From Comamonas fluminis (GTDB lineage: Bacteria > Pseudomonadota > Gammaproteobacteria > Burkholderiales > Burkholderiaceae_C), in NCBI RefSeq assembly GCF_019186805.1, contig NZ_CP066783.1, forward strand, positions 1,169,501-1,233,500: a DNA stretch of 64,000 nucleotides, written 5' to 3'. Both the position numbers and the translations under genes were made by a program. The notes beneath the pieces are model-generated. The model saw nothing but the letters and a program-made list of their open reading frames with translations, had not been told where the DNA came from and did no database searches. Positions 17,465-25,598 of the stretch are shown here, piece after piece (within the stretch, counting starts at the first letter, position 1; the number at the start of each line of letters is the position of its first letter).

Positions 17465-17992
17465 GTGTCTCATTCTTCCATCGGGCCTCAGCCGCTTGCG
17501 CAGATGTACCAGAGCCACCATGGCTGGCTGCGTGCATGGTTGCATCGCAGGCTGGGCAATGTTTTCGACGCGGAAGATTTGGCGCACGACACCTTTGTGC
17601 GCGTGCTGCGCGGTCAGTCAGTCGCGCAGCCTGAGGAGTTGCGTGAGCCCCGCGCCTATCTGACAACGGTGGCCCGGCGGCTGCTCATCAACCACTACGA
17701 GCGCCAGTCGCTGGAGCGTGCTTATGTGGTTTCTTTGCAGTCCTTGCCTGAGCCTCTGGTGCCTTCGGAGCTGGATAAGGCGGTGTTGCTGGAGACTTTG
17801 CGTGAGCTGGATGCCCTGCTCAATGCCATGCCCGCCAAGGCGCGCACCGCATTTTTGCTCAGTCAGCTTGAAGGCCTGTCCTATGAAGACATTGCTGTGC
17901 AACTGCAGGTCAGCGTGCGAACGGTCACGCGCTATATGGCTCTGGGCTTTAGCCAGTGCCTGCGGCTGATGCTGCAGGAGTCCTGCGCATGA
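17465..17992 (+). CDS. FecI-type extracytoplasmic-function sigma factor
   Basis: Iron-starvation sigma factor that directs transcription of the adjacent TonB receptor gene. The roughly 175-residue product has sigma region 2 (YQSHHGWLRAWLHRRLGNVF, then DAEDLAHDTFVRVL near 40) and region 4 (LEGLSYEDIAVQLQVSVRTV near 140), followed by RYMALGFSQCLRLML. The start is uncertain: GTG 17465 gives the usual short lead before region 2, while TTG 17438 and ATG 17504 are alternatives, none with a clear ribosome site. Its stop overlaps the fecR start (ATGA), so the two are translated together. A Fur box candidate lies upstream. Confidence 0.9.
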   Translation: MSHSSIGPQPLAQMYQSHHGWLRAWLHRRLGNVFDAEDLAHDTFVRVLRGQSVAQPEELREPRAYLTTVARRLLINHYERQSLERAYVVSLQSLPEPLVPSELDKAVLLETLRELDALLNAMPAKARTAFLLSQLEGLSYEDIAVQLQVSVRTVTRYMALGFSQCLRLMLQESCA

Positions 17993-18969
17993 GTGTGAAA
18001 GCGCAGAGTGCTGTGTCTGCCAGCCTTGTGGATGAGGCGGCACACTGGCTGGCGCTTCAGCACTCCAGCACTTTCACCGCATCAGACCGAAAACGGCTGG
18101 AGCAATGGCTGGCGCAAAGCCCTGCGCATCGCCAGGTCTGGGCACAGGCGCAGGCGTTGGCGGACAAGTTCAGCACCGTGCCTTCTGCGGTGGGCATGGC
18201 CGTGCTGGGCAGATCGCGTGCGCAGCGCAGTCACCGCAGAGCGGTGCTGATGGGGGCGGCAGGCACCGTCATTGCTGCGCCGCTGGCACTGTGGCTGGGT
18301 CTCAGGCTGCCACTGTGGTGGGGGGAGTGGAATGCGGATTTGCGCACCGCGACAGGAGAGCAGCGTGATGTGCAACTGCCCGATGGCTCCAGACTGGTGC
18401 TCAATACCGCATCGGCAATCAGTATTAAATTTGATAGCAAGCAGCGCTTGATTGAACAGCACAGCGGCGAGATTTTGATTGAAAGTGCACCTGGATCCGC
18501 CGCAGATCCGCGCCCGTTGCTTGTGCGCAGTGCCCATGGTCTGATGCAGCCTGTTGGAACCCGGTTTGTGGTGCGCCAGACTGCGGAACAGACCCGGCTT
18601 TCGGTGCTGGAAGGGGCGGTAGATGTGTGGCCTGGTCTTCATACCGCCCGTACGCGAGTGAATGCTGGAGAGCAACTGAGCTTCACGGCGACCTCAGCAG
18701 GCGAAATCATGCCAGTCACTGCCGATGTGGCTGCCTGGCAGCAGGGCTATATCCATGCCGACCATATGCGACTGGATGATTTTGTTGCTGAACTGGGGCG
18801 TTACCGCCCCGGCGTTCTGCGCTGCGACCCTGAGGTGGCGCAGTTGCGCGTCAACGGCATTTTCCAGATCAAGGACACCGACAAAGTGCTGCAGTTGCTG
18901 ACATCGACTTTGCCCATTACACAGCGCAGGCGCAGCGCTTATTGGGTGGTGCTGGCGGGGAAAAGCTAG
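17989..18969 (+). CDS. FecR-type anti-sigma/sigma regulator
   Basis: Inner-membrane protein that senses the loaded TonB receptor and controls the FecI partner. The 326-residue product has an N-terminal cytoplasmic domain (DUF4880-like, DEAAHWLALQHSSTFTASDR, then RLEQWLAQSPAHRQVW). One membrane segment follows (about 81-100, LMGAAGTVIAAPLALWLGL), then the periplasmic FecR domain (ATGEQRDVQLPDGSRLVLNT to QPVGTRFVVRQTAEQTRLSV). The C-terminal part (LDDFVAELGRYRPGVLRCDP) resembles the receptor-contacting STN-like domain. ATG 17989 overlaps the sigma factor stop. The TAG stop is half formed by the edge of a short repeat element (18968-19013). Confidence 0.92.
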   Translation: MSVKAQSAVSASLVDEAAHWLALQHSSTFTASDRKRLEQWLAQSPAHRQVWAQAQALADKFSTVPSAVGMAVLGRSRAQRSHRRAVLMGAAGTVIAAPLALWLGLRLPLWWGEWNADLRTATGEQRDVQLPDGSRLVLNTASAISIKFDSKQRLIEQHSGEILIESAPGSAADPRPLLVRSAHGLMQPVGTRFVVRQTAEQTRLSVLEGAVDVWPGLHTARTRVNAGEQLSFTATSAGEIMPVTADVAAWQQGYIHADHMRLDDFVAELGRYRPGVLRCDPEVAQLRVNGIFQIKDTDKVLQLLTSTLPITQRRRSAYWVVLAGKS

Positions 18970-19013
18970 GGTCTGTTGAGAATTGAGCGATCCCCGCCTA
19001 AATCTCAACAAAC
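18968..19013. mobile_element. Internally deleted 46-bp copy of the MITE-like element found at 26061
   Basis: AGGGTCTGTTGAGAATTGAG (18968-18987) is the left end of the larger element at 26061-26337 with one change. It is joined through CG to ATCCCCGCCTAAATCTCAAC and AAACC, the right end. All the interior of the larger copy is missing, leaving two inverted ends that can fold back on each other. It occupies the gap between fecR and the receptor gene and may act as a transcript hairpin. No transposase is present. Confidence 0.75.
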
Positions 19014-19114
19014 CATGGATTTTTTTACATTTTCTGAAAAACCGTGTCCGGTTTTGAAGTCTGGCCGGTCATGTCATGTGAATACCACTTTTTCCTTGAC
19101 CGGAATCTCAAGCC

Positions 19115-21679
19115 ATGACTTTTCAGAAGCCCCCATCGACGCTGCCTCTGCAGCATTCACGTAGTTCTGCTTTGACGCTTCGCGTCCTGCCGCGTGTGGT
19201 TCAGCTGGCGCTGCTGGCCATGGCGGGAGGCAGCGTGCCCGTGGCATGGGCGCAGGCTCCTGAAAAGTCTGAATCAAGCGGGCAACAAGCGCTGCATTCC
19301 TTTGATGTTCCCGCAGGCCCGCTCAAGGGCGCGTTGCTGACATTTGCCAAGCAGGCGGGCATCAGCTTGAGCGTGGAACTGGGCGAGCAGGCGCAGCGCC
19401 AGACGACGGGGCTCAAAGGGAGCATGAGCTTGCAGCAGGGGTTTGAGCGACTGTTGCAAGGCAGCGGCTTCAAAGCCCGTCAGGTCGGTGATGGCAGTTA
19501 TGCGCTGCATGCGCAGGCCGATTCCAGCAGCGCCAAGGCGGCTTCAGTGGCTACCGGTGCCACTGCGGGGGCCGCAAACCCCGAGGAGCAGGCCGCAACC
19601 TTGCAGGAAGTGACAGTCACGGGCCGCACGCAGGGCAATCTGACCCCGCCAGTGCGGCAGGTGACGACGCTGGAGCGCGAGGAGATTGAGACTCTGCGCC
19701 ATGGCTCGGACAGTCTGGCCACCATGCTGAGCAAGGCGGTACCCGGCATGGCGGATTCCAGTCACACCATCACTGACTACGGCCAGACACTGCGCGGGCG
19801 CAATATGCTGGTGCTGGTCGATGGCGTGCCGATGAATACCAACCGAGATTCATCCCGCAATCTGGCCAACATCAATCCGGCGGATATTGAACAGATTGAG
19901 GTGCTGCGTGGCAGCAGCGCTATTTACGGCAGCGGCGCGGCAGGCGGCATTGTGTCCATTCGCACCCGCAGGCCCGAGGGCGAGACTATTGCCGAAACCA
20001 CGGTAACCGGCGTATCGCCGCTTTCCAGACTGGGGGCCTCGGGTCTGGGTGGTGAGGTGCAGCACTATATGGCGGGCGGCAATGACAAGGTGGACTACTC
20101 CGTCAGCCTGGGTGCCCGGCATGTGGGTGGCTCGTTTGACGCAAAGGGCGACCGTATTGCGCCAGAGCCCAGTCAGGGGGACTTGTTCGACTCCAATATT
20201 TATAGCGTCTCGGGCAAGGTCGGCTTCAAGATTGATGCCAATCAGCGGTTGCAACTGTCTGCCAGCCATCACGATGCCAAGCAGTCCACGGACTATGGCT
20301 CAGACCCTTCGGTAGGTCGTCTGCCTGCGGGTACAGCAACGGCCAAGGCCATCAAGGGCTTGCAACTGGCCGACCAGAACCGGGTCAAGAACTCCATGCT
20401 GGGTCTGGATTACGAGCACAAGGACCTGGCAGGCAGCACCCTGGCGGCGCAGCTTTACTACCGTGACTTTTTCACGCGATTCGCACCGTTTGATGCGCGG
20501 GCTGTTCCCGTGCGGGGTGCCAATGTGGATCAGTCCATGCAGAACTCCAGCGTGCTGGGTGGCCGCCTGACGATCAAGACACCGCTGGGAACGGGCAAGC
20601 AAAGCCTGTTGATCTGGGGCGCTGACTTCAATCAGGAACACACGGACATGCCCATCGATATCTTCGACCCCAAGGTGTACGACGCCAGTGGCGGCATGGT
20701 GTTTCGCAAGATTGGCCGCCTGATCTATATGCCTGAGGTGACCACCCGCAGTCTAGGTGCGTTTGCCCAGTTGCAGCACCGCTTCAATGAACAATGGTCG
20801 GTAGAGGGCGGTGCGCGTTATGACAAGGCCAGCGCCAGTTTTGGAGACTTTGTGCCGCTGTCTCAGTCTCGTGTGGCCAACCCCGCCATGGTGCGCGGCG
20901 GTACGGTCAACTATGGCGACTGGACCTTCAACGCCGGTGCAGTGTTCGCGCCAGCCAAGGGGCATGAGATTTACGGCTCCTACAGTCAGGGCTTTGAGTT
21001 GCCGGACATTGGCATTCAGGTGCGCAATGCCACGCCCAACTTCAATCTGGGTAATTCGTTGTTGCAGTCCGTCAAGACCGATACGGTAGAGCTGGGCTGG
21101 CGTGGCAAATTTGATTCGGTGCTGGCCAATGTCAGCGTGTTTCAGTCTTCCTCTGACCTGGGGGCGCTGCAAAGCTTTAACAATGGTCTGTCGCTGGCGC
21201 GTACCAAGGAAAAGGTGCACGGGCTGGAAGCCTCGATGGACTACTTCAGCAAGGATGACAAGCTGCGCACCGGCGGCTCGTTAACCTGGATGAAGGGCAA
21301 AGAGCAGCCGCAGGGCGCTGCCAGCTATCAGGTGCTGACGGGCTATCGCATTCCGCCGCTCAAGCTCACGGCCTATGTGGAATACCGCCCTGACGCCAAC
21401 TGGAGCCATCGCCTGCAAGCCAGTTACTACGGTAGCCGGGACTACCGTATCAACAGCGTGAACGCCTTTGGGCGACGCGAGGTCAGCAGCTACACCACGC
21501 TGGACTGGATCAGCCGCTGGAAGATCGACGCCAAAAACAGTGTGGTGCTGAGCGTGGAAAACCTGCTGAATCGGCAGTATTACCCGCTGTATAGCCAGCT
21601 CATGCGCAGCAGCTCCAACACCAGCCGCTTGCCAGCTGCGGGCGCAGTGCTCAAGGTGGGCTACACGCATCGCTGGTAA
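19115..21679 (+). CDS. TonB-dependent outer-membrane siderophore receptor with STN signalling domain
   Basis: An 854-residue outer-membrane transporter of the FecA class. A signal peptide (about 1-46, ending PVAWAQA) precedes an STN domain (about 60-125, HSFDVPAGPLKGALLTFAKQ), the module that passes the loaded-receptor signal to FecR. A TonB-box-like LQEVTVTGR follows near 167, then the plug (GRNMLVLVDGVPMNTNRDSS, IEQIEVLRGSSAIYGSGAAG, GIVSIRTRR). The 22-strand barrel ends with VLKVGYTHRW, a C-terminal aromatic as required for barrel assembly. Located after fecI-fecR and 13 bp before a PepSY protein. The ligand (ferric siderophore, citrate or heme) cannot be told from sequence. Confidence 0.94.
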   Translation: MTFQKPPSTLPLQHSRSSALTLRVLPRVVQLALLAMAGGSVPVAWAQAPEKSESSGQQALHSFDVPAGPLKGALLTFAKQAGISLSVELGEQAQRQTTGLKGSMSLQQGFERLLQGSGFKARQVGDGSYALHAQADSSSAKAASVATGATAGAANPEEQAATLQEVTVTGRTQGNLTPPVRQVTTLEREEIETLRHGSDSLATMLSKAVPGMADSSHTITDYGQTLRGRNMLVLVDGVPMNTNRDSSRNLANINPADIEQIEVLRGSSAIYGSGAAGGIVSIRTRRPEGETIAETTVTGVSPLSRLGASGLGGEVQHYMAGGNDKVDYSVSLGARHVGGSFDAKGDRIAPEPSQGDLFDSNIYSVSGKVGFKIDANQRLQLSASHHDAKQSTDYGSDPSVGRLPAGTATAKAIKGLQLADQNRVKNSMLGLDYEHKDLAGSTLAAQLYYRDFFTRFAPFDARAVPVRGANVDQSMQNSSVLGGRLTIKTPLGTGKQSLLIWGADFNQEHTDMPIDIFDPKVYDASGGMVFRKIGRLIYMPEVTTRSLGAFAQLQHRFNEQWSVEGGARYDKASASFGDFVPLSQSRVANPAMVRGGTVNYGDWTFNAGAVFAPAKGHEIYGSYSQGFELPDIGIQVRNATPNFNLGNSLLQSVKTDTVELGWRGKFDSVLANVSVFQSSSDLGALQSFNNGLSLARTKEKVHGLEASMDYFSKDDKLRTGGSLTWMKGKEQPQGAASYQVLTGYRIPPLKLTAYVEYRPDANWSHRLQASYYGSRDYRINSVNAFGRREVSSYTTLDWISRWKIDAKNSVVLSVENLLNRQYYPLYSQLMRSSSNTSRLPAAGAVLKVGYTHRW

Positions 21680-21692
21680 GCAGGGGGACTTC

Positions 21693-22883
21693 ATGCGTCA
21701 ATGGCTGCGTTTGCTGCATCGCTGGCTGGGCTTGGCTGCGCTGGTTTTTTTGATACTGGCGGGTGCCACTGGCAGCTTGCTGGCCTTTGAGCACGAGATC
21801 GACGAATGGCTCAATCCTGAACTGCTGCGAGCGGACTGGACAGGGCCTGCATTGAATGCCAGCGAGCTGACCGAGCGCATCGAGGCGCAGGACGCCCGGT
21901 TGCGGGTGAGCTTGTTGCCACTGAACACCTTGCCGGGTCGCGCAGCAGAAGTGCAGGTGCAGGCCCGCAGCAAAGAGCATGTGCTGGGTTTTGACCGTCT
22001 TCTGGTCAATCCCTCGACAGGAGTGATTCTGGGAAGTCGAAAGTGGGGCGCCTGGGTGCTGGGCAGGGCGCACCTGATGCCTCTGGTGAATCGCTTTCAC
22101 CGATCTCTGACAATGCCCCAGCGTTGGGGGCACTGGCTGATGGGCTCGGTGGCTCTGGTGTGGCTGCTGTTGTCGGTCGCGGGAGTGGTGCTGAGTTTGC
22201 CTGTGAAGCCATCGGCGCCAAAAAGTGTGCCTAGTAGCTTTTGGCGGCGCTGGAAGCCCGCATGGCAAATCAAGCGTGGAGCCAAAGGCTTTCGTTGGAT
22301 GTTCGATCTGCATCGTGCACTGGGGCTTTGGATGCTGCCTTTGTTTGTCATGCTGGCCTTCAGCGGCGCCAGCCTGAACCTGGGTAACGAAATCTTCAAA
22401 CCCGTGCTGGCCTGGTTTGGAAGCGTCAGCCCTCATCCTGTCAGCAGTTTGCCGGCCCACACCACGGGGGCGCAGCCCATGGCGCCGAGTGCCGCAGTCC
22501 AAAAATCCAGAGAGGGCTTGCCCTTGCGGGCGCGCAGTTTTGAGCCCTGGTACATCAGCTACATGCCGCAGCAGGGCGTATATCGGGTTGCGTTTCAAGA
22601 GCCGGGCTTTCGCGAGCAACTGTTTCGTGTGCGCTATGAGCAAGTCTTTATCGATGCACACACAGGCTTGCCCAAGGCGCTGTTTGGCTATGACAGCGGC
22701 ACGCGCGCTGATCGATTTCTGGTCTGGCAGTACCCGCTGCATTCAGGCAAGGCGCTGGGTTTGCCCGGGCGCATTGTGGTGGGCTTGTCGGGCGTATTGC
22801 TGGTGCTTATGGCGATTGCGGGACTGCAGCAATGGCGCTTGAGGCGTCGTGCTGCAAACGCTGCACGGCAATCCTTGAAATAG
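21693..22883 (+). CDS. PepSY-associated inner-membrane protein
   Basis: A 396-residue membrane protein that often accompanies TonB receptors; family members are proposed to reduce or release iron from siderophores in the periplasm. Membrane segments are visible at about 10-32 (LLHRWLGLAALVFLILAGAT), 150-172 (WLMGSVALVWLLLSVAGVVL), 208-228 (LGLWMLPLFVMLAFSGASL) and 355-378 (GLPGRIVVGLSGVLLVLMAI). The His-containing LHRWLGL and FDLHRALGLW are typical heme- or metal-contacting positions. It starts 13 bp after the receptor and is followed by a terminator, so it closes the iron-uptake unit. Confidence 0.9.
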   Translation: MRQWLRLLHRWLGLAALVFLILAGATGSLLAFEHEIDEWLNPELLRADWTGPALNASELTERIEAQDARLRVSLLPLNTLPGRAAEVQVQARSKEHVLGFDRLLVNPSTGVILGSRKWGAWVLGRAHLMPLVNRFHRSLTMPQRWGHWLMGSVALVWLLLSVAGVVLSLPVKPSAPKSVPSSFWRRWKPAWQIKRGAKGFRWMFDLHRALGLWMLPLFVMLAFSGASLNLGNEIFKPVLAWFGSVSPHPVSSLPAHTTGAQPMAPSAAVQKSREGLPLRARSFEPWYISYMPQQGVYRVAFQEPGFREQLFRVRYEQVFIDAHTGLPKALFGYDSGTRADRFLVWQYPLHSGKALGLPGRIVVGLSGVLLVLMAIAGLQQWRLRRRAANAARQSLK

Positions 22884-22906
22884 CGGTGCGGCTGCGCATA
22901 AGAAAG

Positions 22907-22941
22907 AGGCCTGTGCAGGCGATTGCACAGGCCTGTTTTTG
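22907..22941 (+). terminator. Rho-independent terminator of the iron-uptake unit
   Basis: AGGCCTGTGC (22907-22916) and GCACAGGCCT (22925-22934) form a perfect 10-bp stem, followed by GTTTTTGT. It lies 23 bp after the PepSY gene stop. Confidence 0.92.
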
Positions 22942-23062
22942 TGCCGAGGCGCAGCTACCGTGCAACTGCTTACTAGGGTTAACCCAAGCGTGTTTTCACT
23001 AGGCTGACGGCTTTCCTTCATGACAATCCGCGCTTCTAAAAGAGAGACAGAAAGCGCTACTC

Positions 23063-24490
23063 ATGACAACTCAAGTCAATATGGAGGAGACCCGCTCTGC
23101 GCGCTTTGCTATGCGCTGCGCCAGTTGGGCGGAGAAGTGGTTCCCGGATTCGTGGGTGTTTGCCGTCGTCGGCATCTTTATCGTGGTGCTGGCTGCCTTT
23201 GCCATTGGCGCGCCGGCGGCTGAAACCAGCAAGGCTTTTGGCAAGGGTTTCTGGAGCCTGATTCCCTTCACCATGCAAATGGCGTTTGTGGTGATTGGTG
23301 GCTATGTGGTGGCCAGCTCCAAGCCCGCATCCAAGCTGATTCATTCCCTGGCCCGTGTGCCCAAGACCGGCCGTGGCGCCGTGGCCTGGGTGGCTTTTGT
23401 GTCGCTGACTGCGTCGCTGCTGAACTGGGGCCTGAGCCTGGTGTTTGGCGGCCTGCTGGTCAAGGCGCTGGCACGCCGCACCGACATCAAGATGGACTAC
23501 CGCGCTGCGGGCGCTGCTGTGTATCTGGGTCTGGGCGCCGTGTGGGCACTGGGCATTTCGTCTTCGGCTGCACAGTTGCAGGCCAACCCTGCCAGCCTGC
23601 CCCCCGGCATTCTGGCGATTACCGGCGTGATCCCGTTTACTGAGACTATCTTCTTGTGGCAGTCTGGCGTGATGCTGGCGGTGCTGATGGTGATCTCCGT
23701 GGTCGTCGCTTACATGACGGCCCCTGGCGAGAAGTTTGCACGTGATGCTGCCCAGTGCCAGGTTGACCTGACCGAAGAAGCGGTGAAGGAAACCAAGAAG
23801 CCCAGCCGCCCCGGTGAATGGCTGGAATACAGCCCCATTCTTATCGTGCTGCTGGTGGCGCTGACGGTGGGCTGGATGGTGGAAGAGTTCTCCAGCAAGC
23901 CCTTTATTCAGGCGATTTCGGGTCTGAACACCTACAACCTGCTGTTTCTGATGACCGGTGCGCTGCTGCACTGGCGCCCACGCAGCTTTCTGGATGCGGT
24001 GGCGCGTGCTGTGCCCACCACCACCGGTGTGCTGATTCAGTTTCCGCTGTATGGCGCCATTGCCGCCATCATGACGGATGTGAAGGGCGTGGACGGTGCC
24101 AGCATTGCCCACCATATCTCCACCTTCTTCACCAGCTTTGCCACGCATGACACCTATGCGCTGCTGATGGGTACGTACTCGGCCGTGCTGGGCTTCTTCC
24201 TGCCATCGGGCGGTGGCAAGTGGATTGTGGAGGCGCCTTACGTCATGCAGGTTGCCAACGATCTGCACTACCACCTGGGCTGGGCGGTGCAGATCTATAA
24301 CGCCGCCGAAGCGCTGCCCAACCTGATCAACCCCTTCTACATGCTGCCGCTGCTGGGCGTGCTGGGCCTGAAGGCGCGTGACCTGATTGGCTACAACTTT
24401 GTGCAGTTGCTGGTTCATGCGCCCGTGGTGCTGTTCCTGTTATGGTTCCTGGGGCAGACTCTGACCTATATCCCACCCGTAATGCCATGA
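23063..24490 (+). CDS. atoE: Short-chain fatty acid transporter (AtoE family)
   Basis: A 475-residue integral membrane permease for acetoacetate, butyrate or similar short-chain acids. About a dozen hydrophobic segments run through the protein, for example WVFAVVGIFIVVLAAFAIG (near 31), MQMAFVVIGGYVVASSKP, LTASLLNWGLSLVFGGLL and, near the end, HAPVVLFLLWFLGQTLTYI. FLPSGGGKWIVEAPYVM is the conserved AtoE segment near 385. ATG 23063 is used; Met at 23081 is an alternative. The stop overlaps the next gene (ATGA). No ato catabolic genes are nearby, so the pathway partner is not in this window. Confidence 0.9.
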   Translation: MTTQVNMEETRSARFAMRCASWAEKWFPDSWVFAVVGIFIVVLAAFAIGAPAAETSKAFGKGFWSLIPFTMQMAFVVIGGYVVASSKPASKLIHSLARVPKTGRGAVAWVAFVSLTASLLNWGLSLVFGGLLVKALARRTDIKMDYRAAGAAVYLGLGAVWALGISSSAAQLQANPASLPPGILAITGVIPFTETIFLWQSGVMLAVLMVISVVVAYMTAPGEKFARDAAQCQVDLTEEAVKETKKPSRPGEWLEYSPILIVLLVALTVGWMVEEFSSKPFIQAISGLNTYNLLFLMTGALLHWRPRSFLDAVARAVPTTTGVLIQFPLYGAIAAIMTDVKGVDGASIAHHISTFFTSFATHDTYALLMGTYSAVLGFFLPSGGGKWIVEAPYVMQVANDLHYHLGWAVQIYNAAEALPNLINPFYMLPLLGVLGLKARDLIGYNFVQLLVHAPVVLFLLWFLGQTLTYIPPVMP

Positions 24491-24831
24491 CCGACACTGC
24501 CGATTTGCTCTCCACTGAAATCAATGCCGAGATCAGCGCTCGCACCCGCCGTGCGCTGGCGGATGCGCGAGAGCGCGGCGTCAAGCTGGGCACAGCTGGC
24601 GCGGCCAATATTCGCGCCACGGTGGAAAAGCGCAAATCGGCAGCCGATGCGTTTGCCAAACAGCACGAAGCCTTGTTTGCACAACTGCAGGAACAAGGCC
24701 TGACCCACCGCGCCATGGCGGCTGAACTCAATGCCCGGGGCATTGCAGCAGCCAAGGGTGGCGAGTGGACGCATGGCCAAGTGCAGCGCATTCTGAACCG
24801 CTACGCAGACTGGAAGACGGGCGAAGCCTGA
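24487..24831 (+). CDS. Small protein resembling the DNA-binding part of a serine recombinase, without catalytic domain
   Basis: From ATG 24487, which overlaps the atoE stop, a 114-residue product. The segment RRALADARERGVKLGTAGAA resembles the linker after the catalytic domain of large serine recombinases. HRAMAAELNARGIAAAKGGE followed by WTHGQVQRILNRY resembles their recombinase (PF07508-like) domain, where the motif reads AxxLNxxGxx...GGxWxxxxVxxIL. The catalytic serine domain is missing, so it cannot be a recombinase by itself. It may be a domesticated DNA-binding protein or a remnant. Translational coupling to atoE suggests it is expressed. A terminator follows 19 bp later. Confidence 0.75.
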   Translation: MTDTADLLSTEINAEISARTRRALADARERGVKLGTAGAANIRATVEKRKSAADAFAKQHEALFAQLQEQGLTHRAMAAELNARGIAAAKGGEWTHGQVQRILNRYADWKTGEA

Positions 24832-24850
24832 ACTTCCAGCTTGTTGAAAT

Positions 24851-24890
24851 AAAAAAGCCGTGCGGTGAAAACTGCACGGCTTTTGTTTTT
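24851..24890. terminator. Rho-independent terminator after the atoE pair
   Basis: AAAAAAGCCGTGC (24851-24863) and GCACGGCTTTTG (24873-24884) surround GGTGAAAACT, with T-runs after the stem and an A-run before it. It can work for the plus-strand pair and possibly for the minus-strand gene at 24953. Confidence 0.9.
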
Positions 24891-24900
24891 AAGAATTCAA

Positions 24901-24946
24901 ATTTGATAGCTGTCAGCGTTTAATCTAAAAGCACTTGGGGCTAATT
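24901..24946. repeat. Comamonadaceae-type intergenic repeat
   Basis: ATTTGATAGCTGTCAGCG (24901-24918) followed by a degenerate AAGC arm and CACTTGGGGCTAATTTA. Same motif family as at 15221, 36246 and 51522. Lies between convergent genes. Confidence 0.65.
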
Positions 24947-24952
24947 TAAGGC

Positions 24953-25276
24953 TTATTCGGCGCTGCTGTCTGGCAGCAGCGGCGCACGCCACTCCAGCAG
25001 CTCGGCCAGGCGCTGCACAATCCAGCCCGCTTCAAGAGGGCTGACCACAGAGCCTTCGGCAGCCAGGCCCGCGTGCATGCCTAGCAGCACTTGTTCCTCA
25101 GATGAGTTGCCCGAGTGGTACAGCGTCTGCGCCTGCTCTGTCAGGTGGCAGGCCAGGTCTTCGCACAATTCATAGCGTGCAACCACCGTGCCAATGGGCT
25201 CAGACAGCTTGCCGCTGCGTGTGCGAAACAGCTCGGCAAAGCTCGGTGGGGGCTGAATCTGGCTGGTATCGTCCAT
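24953..25276 (-). CDS. Small unrecognised acidic protein
   Basis: 107 residues, not recognised. The sequence is soluble and acidic with helices such as ARYELCEDLACHLTEQAQTL (about 34-53) and SPLEAGWIVQRLAELLEWR near the C-terminus. There is no signal peptide or membrane segment. The start of the next gene upstream on the same strand is 14 bp away, so it is probably the second gene of a two-gene unit with the 25291 protein. Reading-frame quality (codon use like its neighbours) supports a real gene. No function is claimed. Confidence 0.7.
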   Translation of the reverse strand: MDDTSQIQPPPSFAELFRTRSGKLSEPIGTVVARYELCEDLACHLTEQAQTLYHSGNSSEEQVLLGMHAGLAAEGSVVSPLEAGWIVQRLAELLEWRAPLLPDSSAE

Positions 25277-25290
25277 GAGCGCGCCCCTTT

Positions 25291-25545
25291 TCAGCTTGGC
25301 TCGAACAGACGCTCGAAGCGGGCCAGATCATCTGCCAGCTCGCAGGTAATGAGCTGGCCCGATTTGTTGTCGTGCTTGCGGTGCGCGGCAAACAGTGTGG
25401 CCTTGCCCTTGAAGTTGTAGTCGGGCAGGTGAATCAGCTCATAGGGGTACGCCACAAAGAGCTGGAATTCGAAAATCATCCGGTGCTCGTTGCGGGGGGA
25501 TGGGTACAGCGTGTACTCAGGCAAATTGATGGTTTGTGTGGCCAT
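25291..25545 (-). CDS. Small unrecognised protein
   Basis: 84 residues, MATQTINLPEYTLYPSPRNE at the start and a central hydrophobic/aromatic stretch FEFQLFVAYPYELIHLPDYN. It is not a membrane protein by composition. Not recognised. It is divergent from moaE, with 53 bp between the starts, and lies 14 bp upstream of the 24953 gene on the same strand. Confidence 0.7.
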   Translation of the reverse strand: MATQTINLPEYTLYPSPRNEHRMIFEFQLFVAYPYELIHLPDYNFKGKATLFAAHRKHDNKSGQLITCELADDLARFERLFEPS

Positions 25546-25598
25546 GGCGCAATGCTAATGCGCAGCACATGTCCATGCTGGCCTGCGACAATGCAGGC

